Assembly: GCA_937900675.1 (NCBI GenBank)
Contig: CALCEA010000050.1
Span: forward strand, 1 to 35,192
Direction: 5' to 3'
Length of the DNA: 35,192 nt
Source: an uncultured Chitinophagaceae bacterium
GTDB taxonomy: Bacteria; Bacteroidota; Bacteroidia; Chitinophagales; Chitinophagaceae
Part shown: in pieces, positions 24,165-31,892 of the stretch
Numbering within the stretch: the first letter of the stretch is position 1
Layout of the letters: every line of letters begins with the position of its first letter
The notes under the pieces: generated by a model
The model's database searches: none
The model's input: only the letters and a program-made list of their open reading frames with translations
Told to the model about the DNA's origin: nothing
Program-made: the position numbers and the translations under genes

Positions 24165-25688
24165 ATGAAACTTTACAAAATATATATCGCAGCGTTTTTG
24201 GTACTTGTGGGAACAGGTTGTAAAAAAGACTTCTTAGATGTCAATACCAACCCTAACGCACTTCCAACAGCGACTCCAGCGTACGTTTTAGCGAACGCTA
24301 TCAATACATCTGCCTCTTCATTGGTAGGTGTAAATGAAACAGGTATGTTCTGGTCTGGTCATTGGACTCAGTCTAATGGTTATATCATCAGTACTACTTT
24401 GTTTGCATACAACTTCACTAACGGTGATTTTAACTATTGGGATGGTACATATGACAACTTATATGACTACCAATATGTAATTGATAATGCAAAAGATGCA
24501 GGTCAAGACTTTGCAAAAGGTCCTGCAAAAATTATGCAAGCTTTCAACTACCAAAAATTAGTTGACTTGTATGGTAATATACCTTTTTCTGAAGCATTAA
24601 AAGGTGTTGGTGCATTAGCTCCAAAATTTGATGATCAAAAAGCAGTATATGAAGGTTTAATTACTTTATTAGATGCTGGTATTGCAGATGTGAAAGCAAA
24701 TCCTTTCCCAAGTGCATTTACTGCTTCTGATGTTTTATTCAAGGGTAGTTCTACCAACTGGATCAAATTCGCGAACTCTTTGAAATTGCGTATTTTAATG
24801 CGTCAATCTAGAATTAGCGGAAGAGATGCATACATTGTAACTGAATTGAATAAGACAATTGCTGAAGGTACTGGTTTCTTAACTACAGCTGATGCTGGTG
24901 TTAACCCAGGTTATACTCCTTCTGCTGGTCAAATCAATCCTTTCTATGACACTTATGGTTATAGCGAAACTGGTGCTAGAAGAGCAAACAATAACTGGCC
25001 TCGTTTTACTGAATTCACTGTAAACTCTTTAAAGAATACAGGCGATACAGTTCGTATGAAGCGTTTAATGTATGCTGCTGGTAACGAAGATCCTGCTAAC
25101 CCAGGTGTAAGCTTGAAGCCAGAAATCGCTTCTAACTATGTTGGTATTCCTTTCGGATCTAGCGCTGGTTTCTTACCTGCTGTTACATCTGCTCCTGGTC
25201 CATCAGTATTAGTTAAAGGTGCTTACAATAAGCCTTTCATCATCATGACTGCTGCTGAAGTTCAATTAAACTTAGCTGAAGCAAAGCAAAGATACGCAAG
25301 CGTAAACTTAACAGGTACTGCTCAATCATACTTCGAAGCTGGTGTTAAAGAATCATACAGAGCTTTAGGTGCAACTGCATCTGATGCTGCAAGATTATTA
25401 TCTAGCGGAGTTGATTTAGTAGATTTCACTGCTTCTACAGATAAGTTAAAAGCAATCGCTTACCAAAAATGGTTGGCTTTAGCAAACTTCAACGGTTTAG
25501 AAGCATGGTCTGAATACCGTAAGAACGGTTTCCCTGTAACTCCACAATCTAAGAACTACGTGACTGATGCGAAAAGACCAGTTCGTTTATTCTACCCTGG
25601 AACTGAATTAGGTTCTAACGGTGCGAATGTAAACGCTCAAGGTACGATCGATCCATTATCTACTCGTATTTTCTGGGATGTTGACTAG
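24165..25688 (+). CDS. SusD/RagB-family surface lipoprotein
   Basis: A 507-residue lipoprotein partner of the SusC receptor. The lipobox VGTGC gives acylated Cys19, followed by KKDFLDVNTNPN, the usual SusD opening. TPR-like helices follow (NAKDAGQDFAKGPAKIMQAFNYQKLVDLYGNIPF is split around residues 107-140), with a ligand-binding C-terminal half containing FIIMTAAEVQLNLAEAKQR and WLALANFNGLEAWSEYRK. It most resembles the SusD-like_2 branch. It sits on the cell surface as the lid over the SusC barrel. It shares the highly expressed codon pattern of the upstream gene and is closed by a strong terminator. Confidence 0.95.
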   Translation: MKLYKIYIAAFLVLVGTGCKKDFLDVNTNPNALPTATPAYVLANAINTSASSLVGVNETGMFWSGHWTQSNGYIISTTLFAYNFTNGDFNYWDGTYDNLYDYQYVIDNAKDAGQDFAKGPAKIMQAFNYQKLVDLYGNIPFSEALKGVGALAPKFDDQKAVYEGLITLLDAGIADVKANPFPSAFTASDVLFKGSSTNWIKFANSLKLRILMRQSRISGRDAYIVTELNKTIAEGTGFLTTADAGVNPGYTPSAGQINPFYDTYGYSETGARRANNNWPRFTEFTVNSLKNTGDTVRMKRLMYAAGNEDPANPGVSLKPEIASNYVGIPFGSSAGFLPAVTSAPGPSVLVKGAYNKPFIIMTAAEVQLNLAEAKQRYASVNLTGTAQSYFEAGVKESYRALGATASDAARLLSSGVDLVDFTASTDKLKAIAYQKWLALANFNGLEAWSEYRKNGFPVTPQSKNYVTDAKRPVRLFYPGTELGSNGANVNAQGTIDPLSTRIFWDVD

Positions 25689-25713
25689 TACAATTAGTTA
25701 ATTGAACTATACG

Positions 25714-25741
25714 AATAGGCCCCGCAATTGCGGGGCCTATT
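25714..25741. terminator. Strong intrinsic terminator after the SusC/SusD pair
   Basis: A 28-bp perfect palindrome, GC-rich at its core (AGGCCCCGC and GCGGGGCCT), is followed by a T-rich stretch (TTTATTTTTAA). It lies 25 bp after the SusD stop, ahead of the convergent arginase gene. A symmetrical A-rich flank is weaker on the other strand. Confidence 0.88.
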
Positions 25742-25803
25742 TATTTTTAATCCCTTTTAAAATTGTATGAATTCTAATAAAATATATTTGAAAGTAAATT
25801 CGA

Positions 25804-26745
25804 TTAAATAGTCGTAGATATTTTATCTAAAACCTCAAAGGCAGTTTCTGCCATTTTATTTCCTTTGTTATCTAGCAAAGGATTGATTTCTGTAAATTCA
25901 ATACATTTTACTTTTCCTGTTGCTTGAAACAATTGTATGATTTCTATAATCTCTTCTGGATTAAACCCTGCAGGAACTGGTGTACCTGTTCCATAAGAAA
26001 TTCTATCGCAGTCCATAGAATCCACATCAAAACTAATATAAAGTATATCGCATTTTGAAAGCAATTGAATGGCTTCTTGCACACAGTGCTTTAATCCTTT
26101 AAATCTAAGTTCTTCTACTTTAAAGTATTTGATACCTTGATCATGAATTACTTTTTCTTCTGCCTCTTCATAATCTCTCACTCCAAAATAAATTAAGTCT
26201 TCTGGAAATATTTTGGGGCCATCAATGCCAATGTTTTTCATTTTGTACCACTGCAATAATGTCGCTTCATCTGGTTGATTGATTTGATATTGAAGGTTAT
26301 CCAAACCTAAAGCAGCAGCCAAGGGCATGCCATGAATGTTTCCGGAAGGAGAAGTAAATGGAGAGTGAATATCTGCATGAGCATCCAGCCAAATCACTCC
26401 AATTCTAGCATGTGGGTGGGCGGATTTAATGCCACTAATAGTTCCCAATGCAGAACTATGATCACCCGATAAAACAATCGGATAATTACCTACAATTAAA
26501 TTGCTGCTCACGGCTTTGGCAACTCTTTCGCATTGTTGCACAACATGCTCAATTCTTTTGGCAAAATTATTGGTGTTTTTTTGGTAGATGGTTTCATTAT
26601 GCGTCTCTACATCTTCATAAGCATGTCTATTGAAATAGTCATTGCCAGAATTAATAGCAGCTATTTCCAATGCATCAATACCCATGTCGGAACCTCTGGT
26701 TCCAGCACCAATATCAGATCTGTTTTTAATTAATTTTATTTTCAT
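25804..26745 (-). CDS. rocF: Arginase
   Basis: A 313-residue ureohydrolase with the binuclear manganese site intact: GDHS with His96, DAHADIH with Asp121, His123 and Asp125, and SFDVDSMD with Asp240 and Asp242. The loop SPSGNIHGMPLA matches the SGNxHG signature of arginases rather than agmatinases, so hydrolysis of L-arginine to ornithine and urea is the best call. No signal peptide, so cytoplasmic. It starts 17 bp after the stop of the upstream exported amidohydrolase and is probably second in a two-gene leftward unit. No urease or ornithine genes are adjacent. Confidence 0.86.
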   Translation of the reverse strand: MKIKLIKNRSDIGAGTRGSDMGIDALEIAAINSGNDYFNRHAYEDVETHNETIYQKNTNNFAKRIEHVVQQCERVAKAVSSNLIVGNYPIVLSGDHSSALGTISGIKSAHPHARIGVIWLDAHADIHSPFTSPSGNIHGMPLAAALGLDNLQYQINQPDEATLLQWYKMKNIGIDGPKIFPEDLIYFGVRDYEEAEEKVIHDQGIKYFKVEELRFKGLKHCVQEAIQLLSKCDILYISFDVDSMDCDRISYGTGTPVPAGFNPEEIIEIIQLFQATGKVKCIEFTEINPLLDNKGNKMAETAFEVLDKISTTI

Positions 26746-26762
26746 ACATCTACACTTATTGA

Positions 26763-28358
26763 TTACTCAATACCTGGTTGCTTTAAAACAAATTTTTCAT
26801 CTGCTTTTGCTTTGTCCACTATATTTTTTACATCTTTTAATAATTGCTTTGCATCATATACAATACCATCTTTGATCGTATATCTAACGCCACCCACTCT
26901 TTTGGTATTACCATTTTCGTCTAATTTAATGGCTCCAGTGCCGTATAATACTTGTAAATTCTTTAATGGGTTTTGATCTACTAACACAATATCAGCTAAT
27001 TTACCTTGTTCCAAAGTGCCTAAATCTTTTTCCATTCCTAGTGCTTGTGCAGCATATAAGGTGGCAGATCTAATTACTTCCAATGGATGAAATCCAGCTT
27101 CTCTTAATAATTCCAATTCTCTAATATATCCAAATCCATAGGTTTGGTAAATAAATCCATTGTCAGATCCTGCAGTTACTCTTCCGCCTCTGTTTTTATA
27201 TTCATTAATAAAGCTCATCCATAATTTATAATTATTCTTCCACTCAATTTCTTGTTCTGTTCCCCATTCAAACCAATAAGAGCCATGAGAGTTTCTGCTT
27301 GGTGCATAAAAACGCCATAAAGAAGGAAGGGTATAGTCGTCATGCCACTCTGCTCTTCTAGCGCGCATTAAATCTCTATTGGCTTCATAAATATTAAATG
27401 TTGGATCTAAAGTAAAATCAAGAGAAAGCAATTCATTCATTACTTTATTCCATTTATCAGAATAAGGTACGGCAGCTTGTCTCCACAATTTTCCTGCATT
27501 TTCAAATCTGCTTTGTTCGTTGGTGTAATTATAGTCTAATGGAAAATCTTGAACAGTTTTGTTTTCAAACATCGCTTCTGGTAAACCATACCAATGTTCC
27601 ATACTAGTCATGCCTGCTCTTGCAGAGTTTAGAACATTCCATCTTGCTACATCTGTTTGTGAATGGTGCGCACAAGATCTTAATCCCAATCTTTTATTTT
27701 CTCTAATAGCGGCATCCATAATATCTGGTGCTGCTCCAAAGAACTTAATCCCATCTGCGCCATTTTTTGCGTTTTCATTTACCCAATCAATGGCATCCTG
27801 TCTAGTAATAATCTCTTTTTTAGCACCTTGACCAAATGCGGTATAGGCGTATATTCTTGGCGCAATTATTTTATTTTCAGCACTTCTTTTCTTTTCACTT
27901 AATACCCAAGACAATCCATTACCCGCAGAAACATCTCTTACAGTGGTAATGCCATGTGCCATCCATAACTTGTATACATACTCAGCAGGGGTGCCTTGCT
28001 CCACACCTCCAATATGGGTGTGCATATCAATCAAGCCAGGTAGGGCATACATGCCAGTCGCATCAATCTCTTTTCCATTGGCTGCTAACTTAGGTCTTCT
28101 AGCAGGATTAATTGGATTCCCCTCGCTACCCACGGTGACAATTTTTACTATTCTATTGTTTTCGATTACTATGTCTACAGGACCTAGCGCAGGTGCTCCA
28201 GTTCCATTAATCATGGTAACACCTCTAATGATTAATTGGCTGTAAGGTCCATCACCTGCATTACGGTTTGGAGCGACTGGAATTTGTGCAAATAAAGTGC
28301 TGCTGATGAAGCAGGTTAATAAAAGACATAATAACTGAAATCTAGCTTTCATATGCAT
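26763..28358 (-). CDS. Exported amidohydrolase, dipeptidase/imidazolonepropionase-like
   Basis: A 531-residue metal-dependent hydrolase with a signal peptide (about 1-24, ending TLFAQ). Metal-site features are LPGLIDMHTHIGG (His113, His115), ADGIKFFG with a lysine that is carboxylated in related dipeptidases, SCAHHSQTD, MTSMEHWYG and TAGSDNGF. Composite amidohydrolase domains at both ends are visible (IVIENNRIVKI; GKLADIVLVDQNPL). Related exported enzymes are Xaa-Pro or Xaa-Arg-type dipeptidases; the substrate here is not shown. Two ATGs lie 6 bp apart (28358, 28352); the second gives a cleaner signal peptide. The 17-bp gap to arginase suggests co-transcription. Confidence 0.86.
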   Translation of the reverse strand: MHMKARFQLLCLLLTCFISSTLFAQIPVAPNRNAGDGPYSQLIIRGVTMINGTGAPALGPVDIVIENNRIVKIVTVGSEGNPINPARRPKLAANGKEIDATGMYALPGLIDMHTHIGGVEQGTPAEYVYKLWMAHGITTVRDVSAGNGLSWVLSEKKRSAENKIIAPRIYAYTAFGQGAKKEIITRQDAIDWVNENAKNGADGIKFFGAAPDIMDAAIRENKRLGLRSCAHHSQTDVARWNVLNSARAGMTSMEHWYGLPEAMFENKTVQDFPLDYNYTNEQSRFENAGKLWRQAAVPYSDKWNKVMNELLSLDFTLDPTFNIYEANRDLMRARRAEWHDDYTLPSLWRFYAPSRNSHGSYWFEWGTEQEIEWKNNYKLWMSFINEYKNRGGRVTAGSDNGFIYQTYGFGYIRELELLREAGFHPLEVIRSATLYAAQALGMEKDLGTLEQGKLADIVLVDQNPLKNLQVLYGTGAIKLDENGNTKRVGGVRYTIKDGIVYDAKQLLKDVKNIVDKAKADEKFVLKQPGIE

Positions 28359-28407
28359 TGAATTTTATCCCTAAACATAAGTAATTCTTGTCTCCGTTCA
28401 TCCCTTT

Positions 28408-28441
28408 TTTGGTAATTTTTAAGCACAAGCTTATAACTTTA
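28408..28441 (+). promoter_or_regulatory. Possible promoter of the MG2/plug protein gene
   Basis: TTTG at 28408-28411, a 22-bp spacer and TAACTTTA at 28434-28441, one mismatch from the -7 consensus. The ATG follows after 28 bp. Confidence 0.35.
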
Positions 28442-28469
28442 ATAAACTTTTATCAATTCAATAAATAAG

Positions 28470-30956
28470 ATGCCTAGATTCACTAGAATACTGATTGCTT
28501 TATGTATGCTTTTGGCATCTCAAAATGTGAATGCGCAAAACGGTATTGAACGCATTGATAGTTTGGCAGGAAGGTTTATTAAAAATCTAAGAAAGGAATA
28601 CAGCGAGAAATTATTAGTACAAACCAATAAACAAGTTTTTATTGTGGGAGAAGAGCTTTGGTTAAAAGCATGGCTAATCAATCATTTGTCACATAAATAT
28701 TATAAGCATAGTCAAACCCTATATGTTGATTTGGTGAACGAAAAAGACAGTGCTATCTCTAATCTCTTATTAAATATTCCTTCTGAAAGAACGGAGGCGA
28801 AAATTAATTTGTCAGATAAAATAAAAGAGGGGCATTACTGGCTAAGGTTGTATACAGCTAATATGGCTAAACGAGACACTTCATCTATAATGGTGATTCC
28901 TGTTTTTATTATTAATCCAAAACTACCCTCAGCAAATCTACGCCTTGCGAATACTGAGTCTCCGTCTATTCCATTTAAACCAGTTTCAGCTGCAGTAAGT
29001 CCTCAAATTGAAGTATTCCCTGAAGGCGGGCAGTTAATTGCTGGAACCAATGCGGTTATTGGTATTAAGGCAACCGATGAGCATCAACAACCCATTGCTG
29101 TAGAAGGGTATATTATGGATGGGAAGGATAGTACTATTGAAACCTGGTTTTCAACTGAGGCTAAATATGGTTTAGCAAAGTGTCAATTTTTTGTTTCAAA
29201 AAGTCATCAATATTATGCAGTGATTAATGATCATGGGAAGAAAATATCTTGGCCACTTCCTGCAGTCAATCAATATGCTAGTCAGATTTCCTTAAAAGAA
29301 GAGAGTCCAAATTATTTTAAAGTAGTGATTGCGCAAGGTGATTCAATATATAGAAAGGGTTATACTTCTTACTTATTAGGAATGAATAAAGATAGCTTAT
29401 GCTTTGCGAGTGAGGGGTCCGACATGTATGAGATAAGTATTCCTAAAACAAGTTTTCCTAAGGGCTTATCCAAATTGGTTTTATTCAATGAGCAAAAAGA
29501 AGTCATTAGTGAGAGAAATATTTATATAGCAAGAGACAAAGAAGAATTATTTATTCAAACACAGAAACCTGTATTTGGAAAAAGAGATTTAGTGGAAGCA
29601 ACTATATTGAGTGCAGATTCCTTGTTAAGACCAAGTTTAGCATCATTGAGTGTGGTTGTGAATAATACGGCTATTTATGGCAATCAAACAAGCTACTTTA
29701 CCAATACCAGTATCGATCAAATAGATAGTAATGCTGCATTAAGAAACCTACAAGTATTAACGCAGCCATTTAAGTATTTGGGTCAACAGTTTGCAAAGTC
29801 TGCTGAAACATCAGTAGATCAATATGATCAATGGAGATTGCCCATTGATACTTCTATTACAGATATTAAGGGTACAGTGTACAATAAGAAAAACCAACCC
29901 ATGCCCAATAGAGTGGTAACTATTTATGCCAAGGGTAAACTAAATTATTTTGATGCAGCAACTACAGATGCAAATGGACAGTTTGGTTTTAGATTGCCAG
30001 TAGTGGTGGACAGTTTACCTTTTACTATTCAAGTGACCAATGCAAAAGGTTATAAACTGGATGAAAAGATTAAGATGGAAGTGAATGCCAACTTTTCTAA
30101 ATGTATCACACCAGAACATTTGAGAAAATATATTCCACAAGAAGAAATTGCTCCATTGTATCAAAAATTAAGTGCACCTGATCTAGTCATTGGCACTGGT
30201 AAAGAATGGTTGCAAACGGTTACAGTTAAATCTTCCATTAAATCCAATAGTTATAATACCAGTAAGAGAGTAAGTAATTTTTCTCAGGTAATCACTGGAG
30301 AGTCATTGCAAAAAATTGGCAATACAGATGCTAGTGCTGGAATATTAACCATTCCTGGTTTGCATTTAAGATCTGGTTTTGTAACCCTTGGGGGAGTGAC
30401 AGGTTTTACAGTAAGTGAGAGAGACGAACCTTTATTAATTATTGACGGTGTAATGATGGCAGGTGGATCTGTTCCTGTTTTGGATGGTGGAAATACTTCA
30501 GATTCAGGTCCGGTTTTTAATAGTAGTCCTGTGCTTGCAGAGATATCCAGAATTACTACAGATATGATTGATTTCATTGAAGTACTAAGAGGTCCAGAAG
30601 CTGCTTATTATGGTACTCGAGCCGCTAATGGAGTTATATTAATTAATACACAAAGAGTATCCAATTTTAGAAATAAGATAGAAGGGTATGGTAGTATTCA
30701 ATACTATCCAAGATCTTATCATATGGCTCCCAATTTCGTGGTACCTGAGTACGATCAGTTAATGATTAAGAATGGTAATTTTAAAGACCATCGTCCAACC
30801 ATTTATTGGAATGGACATTTATATACCAATCAAAAAGGAAAAGCACATATGCAGTTCTATACTGCAGATGATAGCACACAGTATAACATTCAATTAGTTG
30901 GTCTTACAGCAACAGGAGATATTATTTTCAAAAAGCAAACCATACAGGTACAATAA
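28470..30956 (+). CDS. Exported MG2 / carboxypeptidase-regulatory / TonB plug protein without barrel
   Basis: An 828-residue exported protein with a signal peptide (1-22, ending VNAQ). Domain order: an alpha-2-macroglobulin MG2-like domain (about 45-150, KLLVQTNKQVFIVGEELWLKA is split here as the typical opening), further beta domains to about 440, a carboxypeptidase-regulatory-like domain at about 465-545 (DIKGTVYNKKNQPMPNRVV), a TonB plug at about 600-728 (LRGPEAAYYGTRAANGVILI), and a last Ig-like domain (about 745-828) containing TIYWNGHLYTNQKGKA. There is no barrel. Such proteins are common in Bacteroidota, with unknown role, presumably in the outer membrane or periplasm. It converges on the DUF2490 gene with 2 bp between. 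Confidence 0.85.
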   Translation: MPRFTRILIALCMLLASQNVNAQNGIERIDSLAGRFIKNLRKEYSEKLLVQTNKQVFIVGEELWLKAWLINHLSHKYYKHSQTLYVDLVNEKDSAISNLLLNIPSERTEAKINLSDKIKEGHYWLRLYTANMAKRDTSSIMVIPVFIINPKLPSANLRLANTESPSIPFKPVSAAVSPQIEVFPEGGQLIAGTNAVIGIKATDEHQQPIAVEGYIMDGKDSTIETWFSTEAKYGLAKCQFFVSKSHQYYAVINDHGKKISWPLPAVNQYASQISLKEESPNYFKVVIAQGDSIYRKGYTSYLLGMNKDSLCFASEGSDMYEISIPKTSFPKGLSKLVLFNEQKEVISERNIYIARDKEELFIQTQKPVFGKRDLVEATILSADSLLRPSLASLSVVVNNTAIYGNQTSYFTNTSIDQIDSNAALRNLQVLTQPFKYLGQQFAKSAETSVDQYDQWRLPIDTSITDIKGTVYNKKNQPMPNRVVTIYAKGKLNYFDAATTDANGQFGFRLPVVVDSLPFTIQVTNAKGYKLDEKIKMEVNANFSKCITPEHLRKYIPQEEIAPLYQKLSAPDLVIGTGKEWLQTVTVKSSIKSNSYNTSKRVSNFSQVITGESLQKIGNTDASAGILTIPGLHLRSGFVTLGGVTGFTVSERDEPLLIIDGVMMAGGSVPVLDGGNTSDSGPVFNSSPVLAEISRITTDMIDFIEVLRGPEAAYYGTRAANGVILINTQRVSNFRNKIEGYGSIQYYPRSYHMAPNFVVPEYDQLMIKNGNFKDHRPTIYWNGHLYTNQKGKAHMQFYTADDSTQYNIQLVGLTATGDIIFKKQTIQVQ

Positions 30957-30958
30957 TT

Positions 30959-31720
30959 TTAAGACTTGTGTGCATTGTTTTTCTTTCTAAAATCAAGATT
31001 ATTAAAGAAAGTTAATTTAATGGCATCAATGCCTTTATATCGGTCTTTGCTAGGAAGGTGTTGAATTACATTGGTATATCCAAATTGCAAGAAATCATGA
31101 TTGTTAAAATAGTACAAGAAGCCTCCGAATATTCTGTTTTGATCAAAGGTGTTGTATACAATAGATTGGCCGTAGTTTAAATAAATTTCTTCAGCAATGG
31201 AAAGAGAAACCGCTCCTTTTTCGTGCTTCTTTACAGTAATAGGCTTTTCAATAAATACATTATATCTTAATCTATAACTAAAATCAACATTATTAGTTAA
31301 TTGATTGCCATTAATGGTCTTGGTTTTAAATCGCTCTTCTAATCTAACCCAATGCGCAAAGCTGGTATTTTTTAAATTATTTTTCCATTGAATCATTTGC
31401 CATGGACGATACTCTGGCGCATAAAAATCGGGTAAGAGATCATTGGGGTAAGACTGTATATAAGTAAAAGCACCTGTCAGCTTCATTTTATTTTTTAAAT
31501 AATAGATACCCCCAAGTGTGTTTTCTTTTACATCAAAATTGTGCAAGTACTCTGATTTGTCTTTGTTCTGTATATCCATCCAAATGCCCCATCTATCAGT
31601 AAGTCTGGTATTGTTGTTATAAGCGTACCAAAGTTGGTTGTAATGGACTACTTGTTTTTGCTGTGCCAATAATGGCGAACTAAAAAGGGAAATCCAACAT
31701 AAAATGATAAAATGCCTCAT
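30959..31720 (-). CDS. DUF2490 family outer-membrane-like protein
   Basis: A 253-residue protein with signal peptide (about 1-19, SSPLLAQ). It belongs by resemblance to DUF2490: the NQLWYAYNNNTRLTDRWGIW start, LGGIYYLKNKMKLTGAF, a central HWVRLEERF, RLRYNVFIEKPI and EIYLNYGQSIVYNTFDQNRIFGG. The alternating pattern and aromatic girdles suggest a small beta-barrel. Function is unknown. Its ATG lies 16 bp after the U tract of a hairpin-terminator unit on the same strand, so transcription may depend on reading through it or on the -7 box at 31728-31735. Confidence 0.85.
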   Translation of the reverse strand: MRHFIILCWISLFSSPLLAQQKQVVHYNQLWYAYNNNTRLTDRWGIWMDIQNKDKSEYLHNFDVKENTLGGIYYLKNKMKLTGAFTYIQSYPNDLLPDFYAPEYRPWQMIQWKNNLKNTSFAHWVRLEERFKTKTINGNQLTNNVDFSYRLRYNVFIEKPITVKKHEKGAVSLSIAEEIYLNYGQSIVYNTFDQNRIFGGFLYYFNNHDFLQFGYTNVIQHLPSKDRYKGIDAIKLTFFNNLDFRKKNNAHKS

Positions 31721-31727
31721 GGATGTT

Positions 31728-31735
31728 CAAATATA
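31728..31735 (-). promoter_or_regulatory. -7 box directly before the DUF2490 gene
   Basis: CAAATATA on the + strand reads TATATTTG on the minus strand, beginning just after the terminator U tract and ending 7 bp before the DUF2490 ATG. No -33 element is at the right distance, and the leader would be nearly absent, so it may be weak. Confidence 0.33.
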
Positions 31736-31736
31736 C

Positions 31737-31766
31737 AAAAAAGTCCCCTCGTGGAAACGAAGGGAC
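31737..31766 (-). terminator. Intrinsic terminator of the candidate small RNA
   Basis: A 9-bp stem with a 6-nt loop (TTTCCA) and a U6 tract on the minus strand, as in factor-independent terminators. It may also catch read-through from the aminotransferase operon, which ends at 31893. Confidence 0.7.
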
Positions 31767-31811
31767 GATTAACGATTGCTTGCTATGGCAAAACCAAACC
31801 CGAACCATAAC
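31737..31811 (-). ncRNA. Candidate small RNA or leader attenuator, about 75 nt
   Basis: Minus-strand transcript predicted from a promoter at 31846-31816 to a U6 tract at 31742-31737. A 5' hairpin pairs GTTATGG (31811-31805) with CCATAGC (31788-31782) around a 16-nt G/U-rich loop. The 3' hairpin pairs GTCCCTTCG (31766-31758) with CGAGGGGAC (31751-31743). Each stem contains one G-U wobble on the minus strand that is a C-A mismatch on the plus strand, so the structures fit only minus-strand RNA. The DUF2490 gene begins 16 bp beyond the U tract. I do not recognise an RNA family. It could be a stand-alone sRNA or a conditional leader. Confidence 0.55.
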
Positions 31812-31815
31812 GCCG

Positions 31816-31846
31816 CAAAATTACGATAGGATTTTTCTTTTTCAAA
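31816..31846 (-). promoter_or_regulatory. Consensus promoter of the candidate small RNA
   Basis: Minus strand TTTG (31846-31843), exactly 19 bp spacer, TAATTTTG (31823-31816): full agreement with the Bacteroidota promoter pattern and one of the best in the window. It faces no gene start for almost 100 bp. Confidence 0.65.
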
Positions 31847-31892
31847 AAAATCGAATGAATCAATTGTTAAATTTGATGAATGGAGTACTGAA

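Noticed and set aside
25714..25741. Palindromic operator
   Set aside because: GC-rich perfect hairpin followed by T-rich DNA just after a stop codon is better explained as a terminator.
20954..28358. Polysaccharide utilisation locus
   Set aside because: SusC/SusD are present but no glycoside hydrolase, lyase, ECF sigma or hybrid sensor lies in the window.
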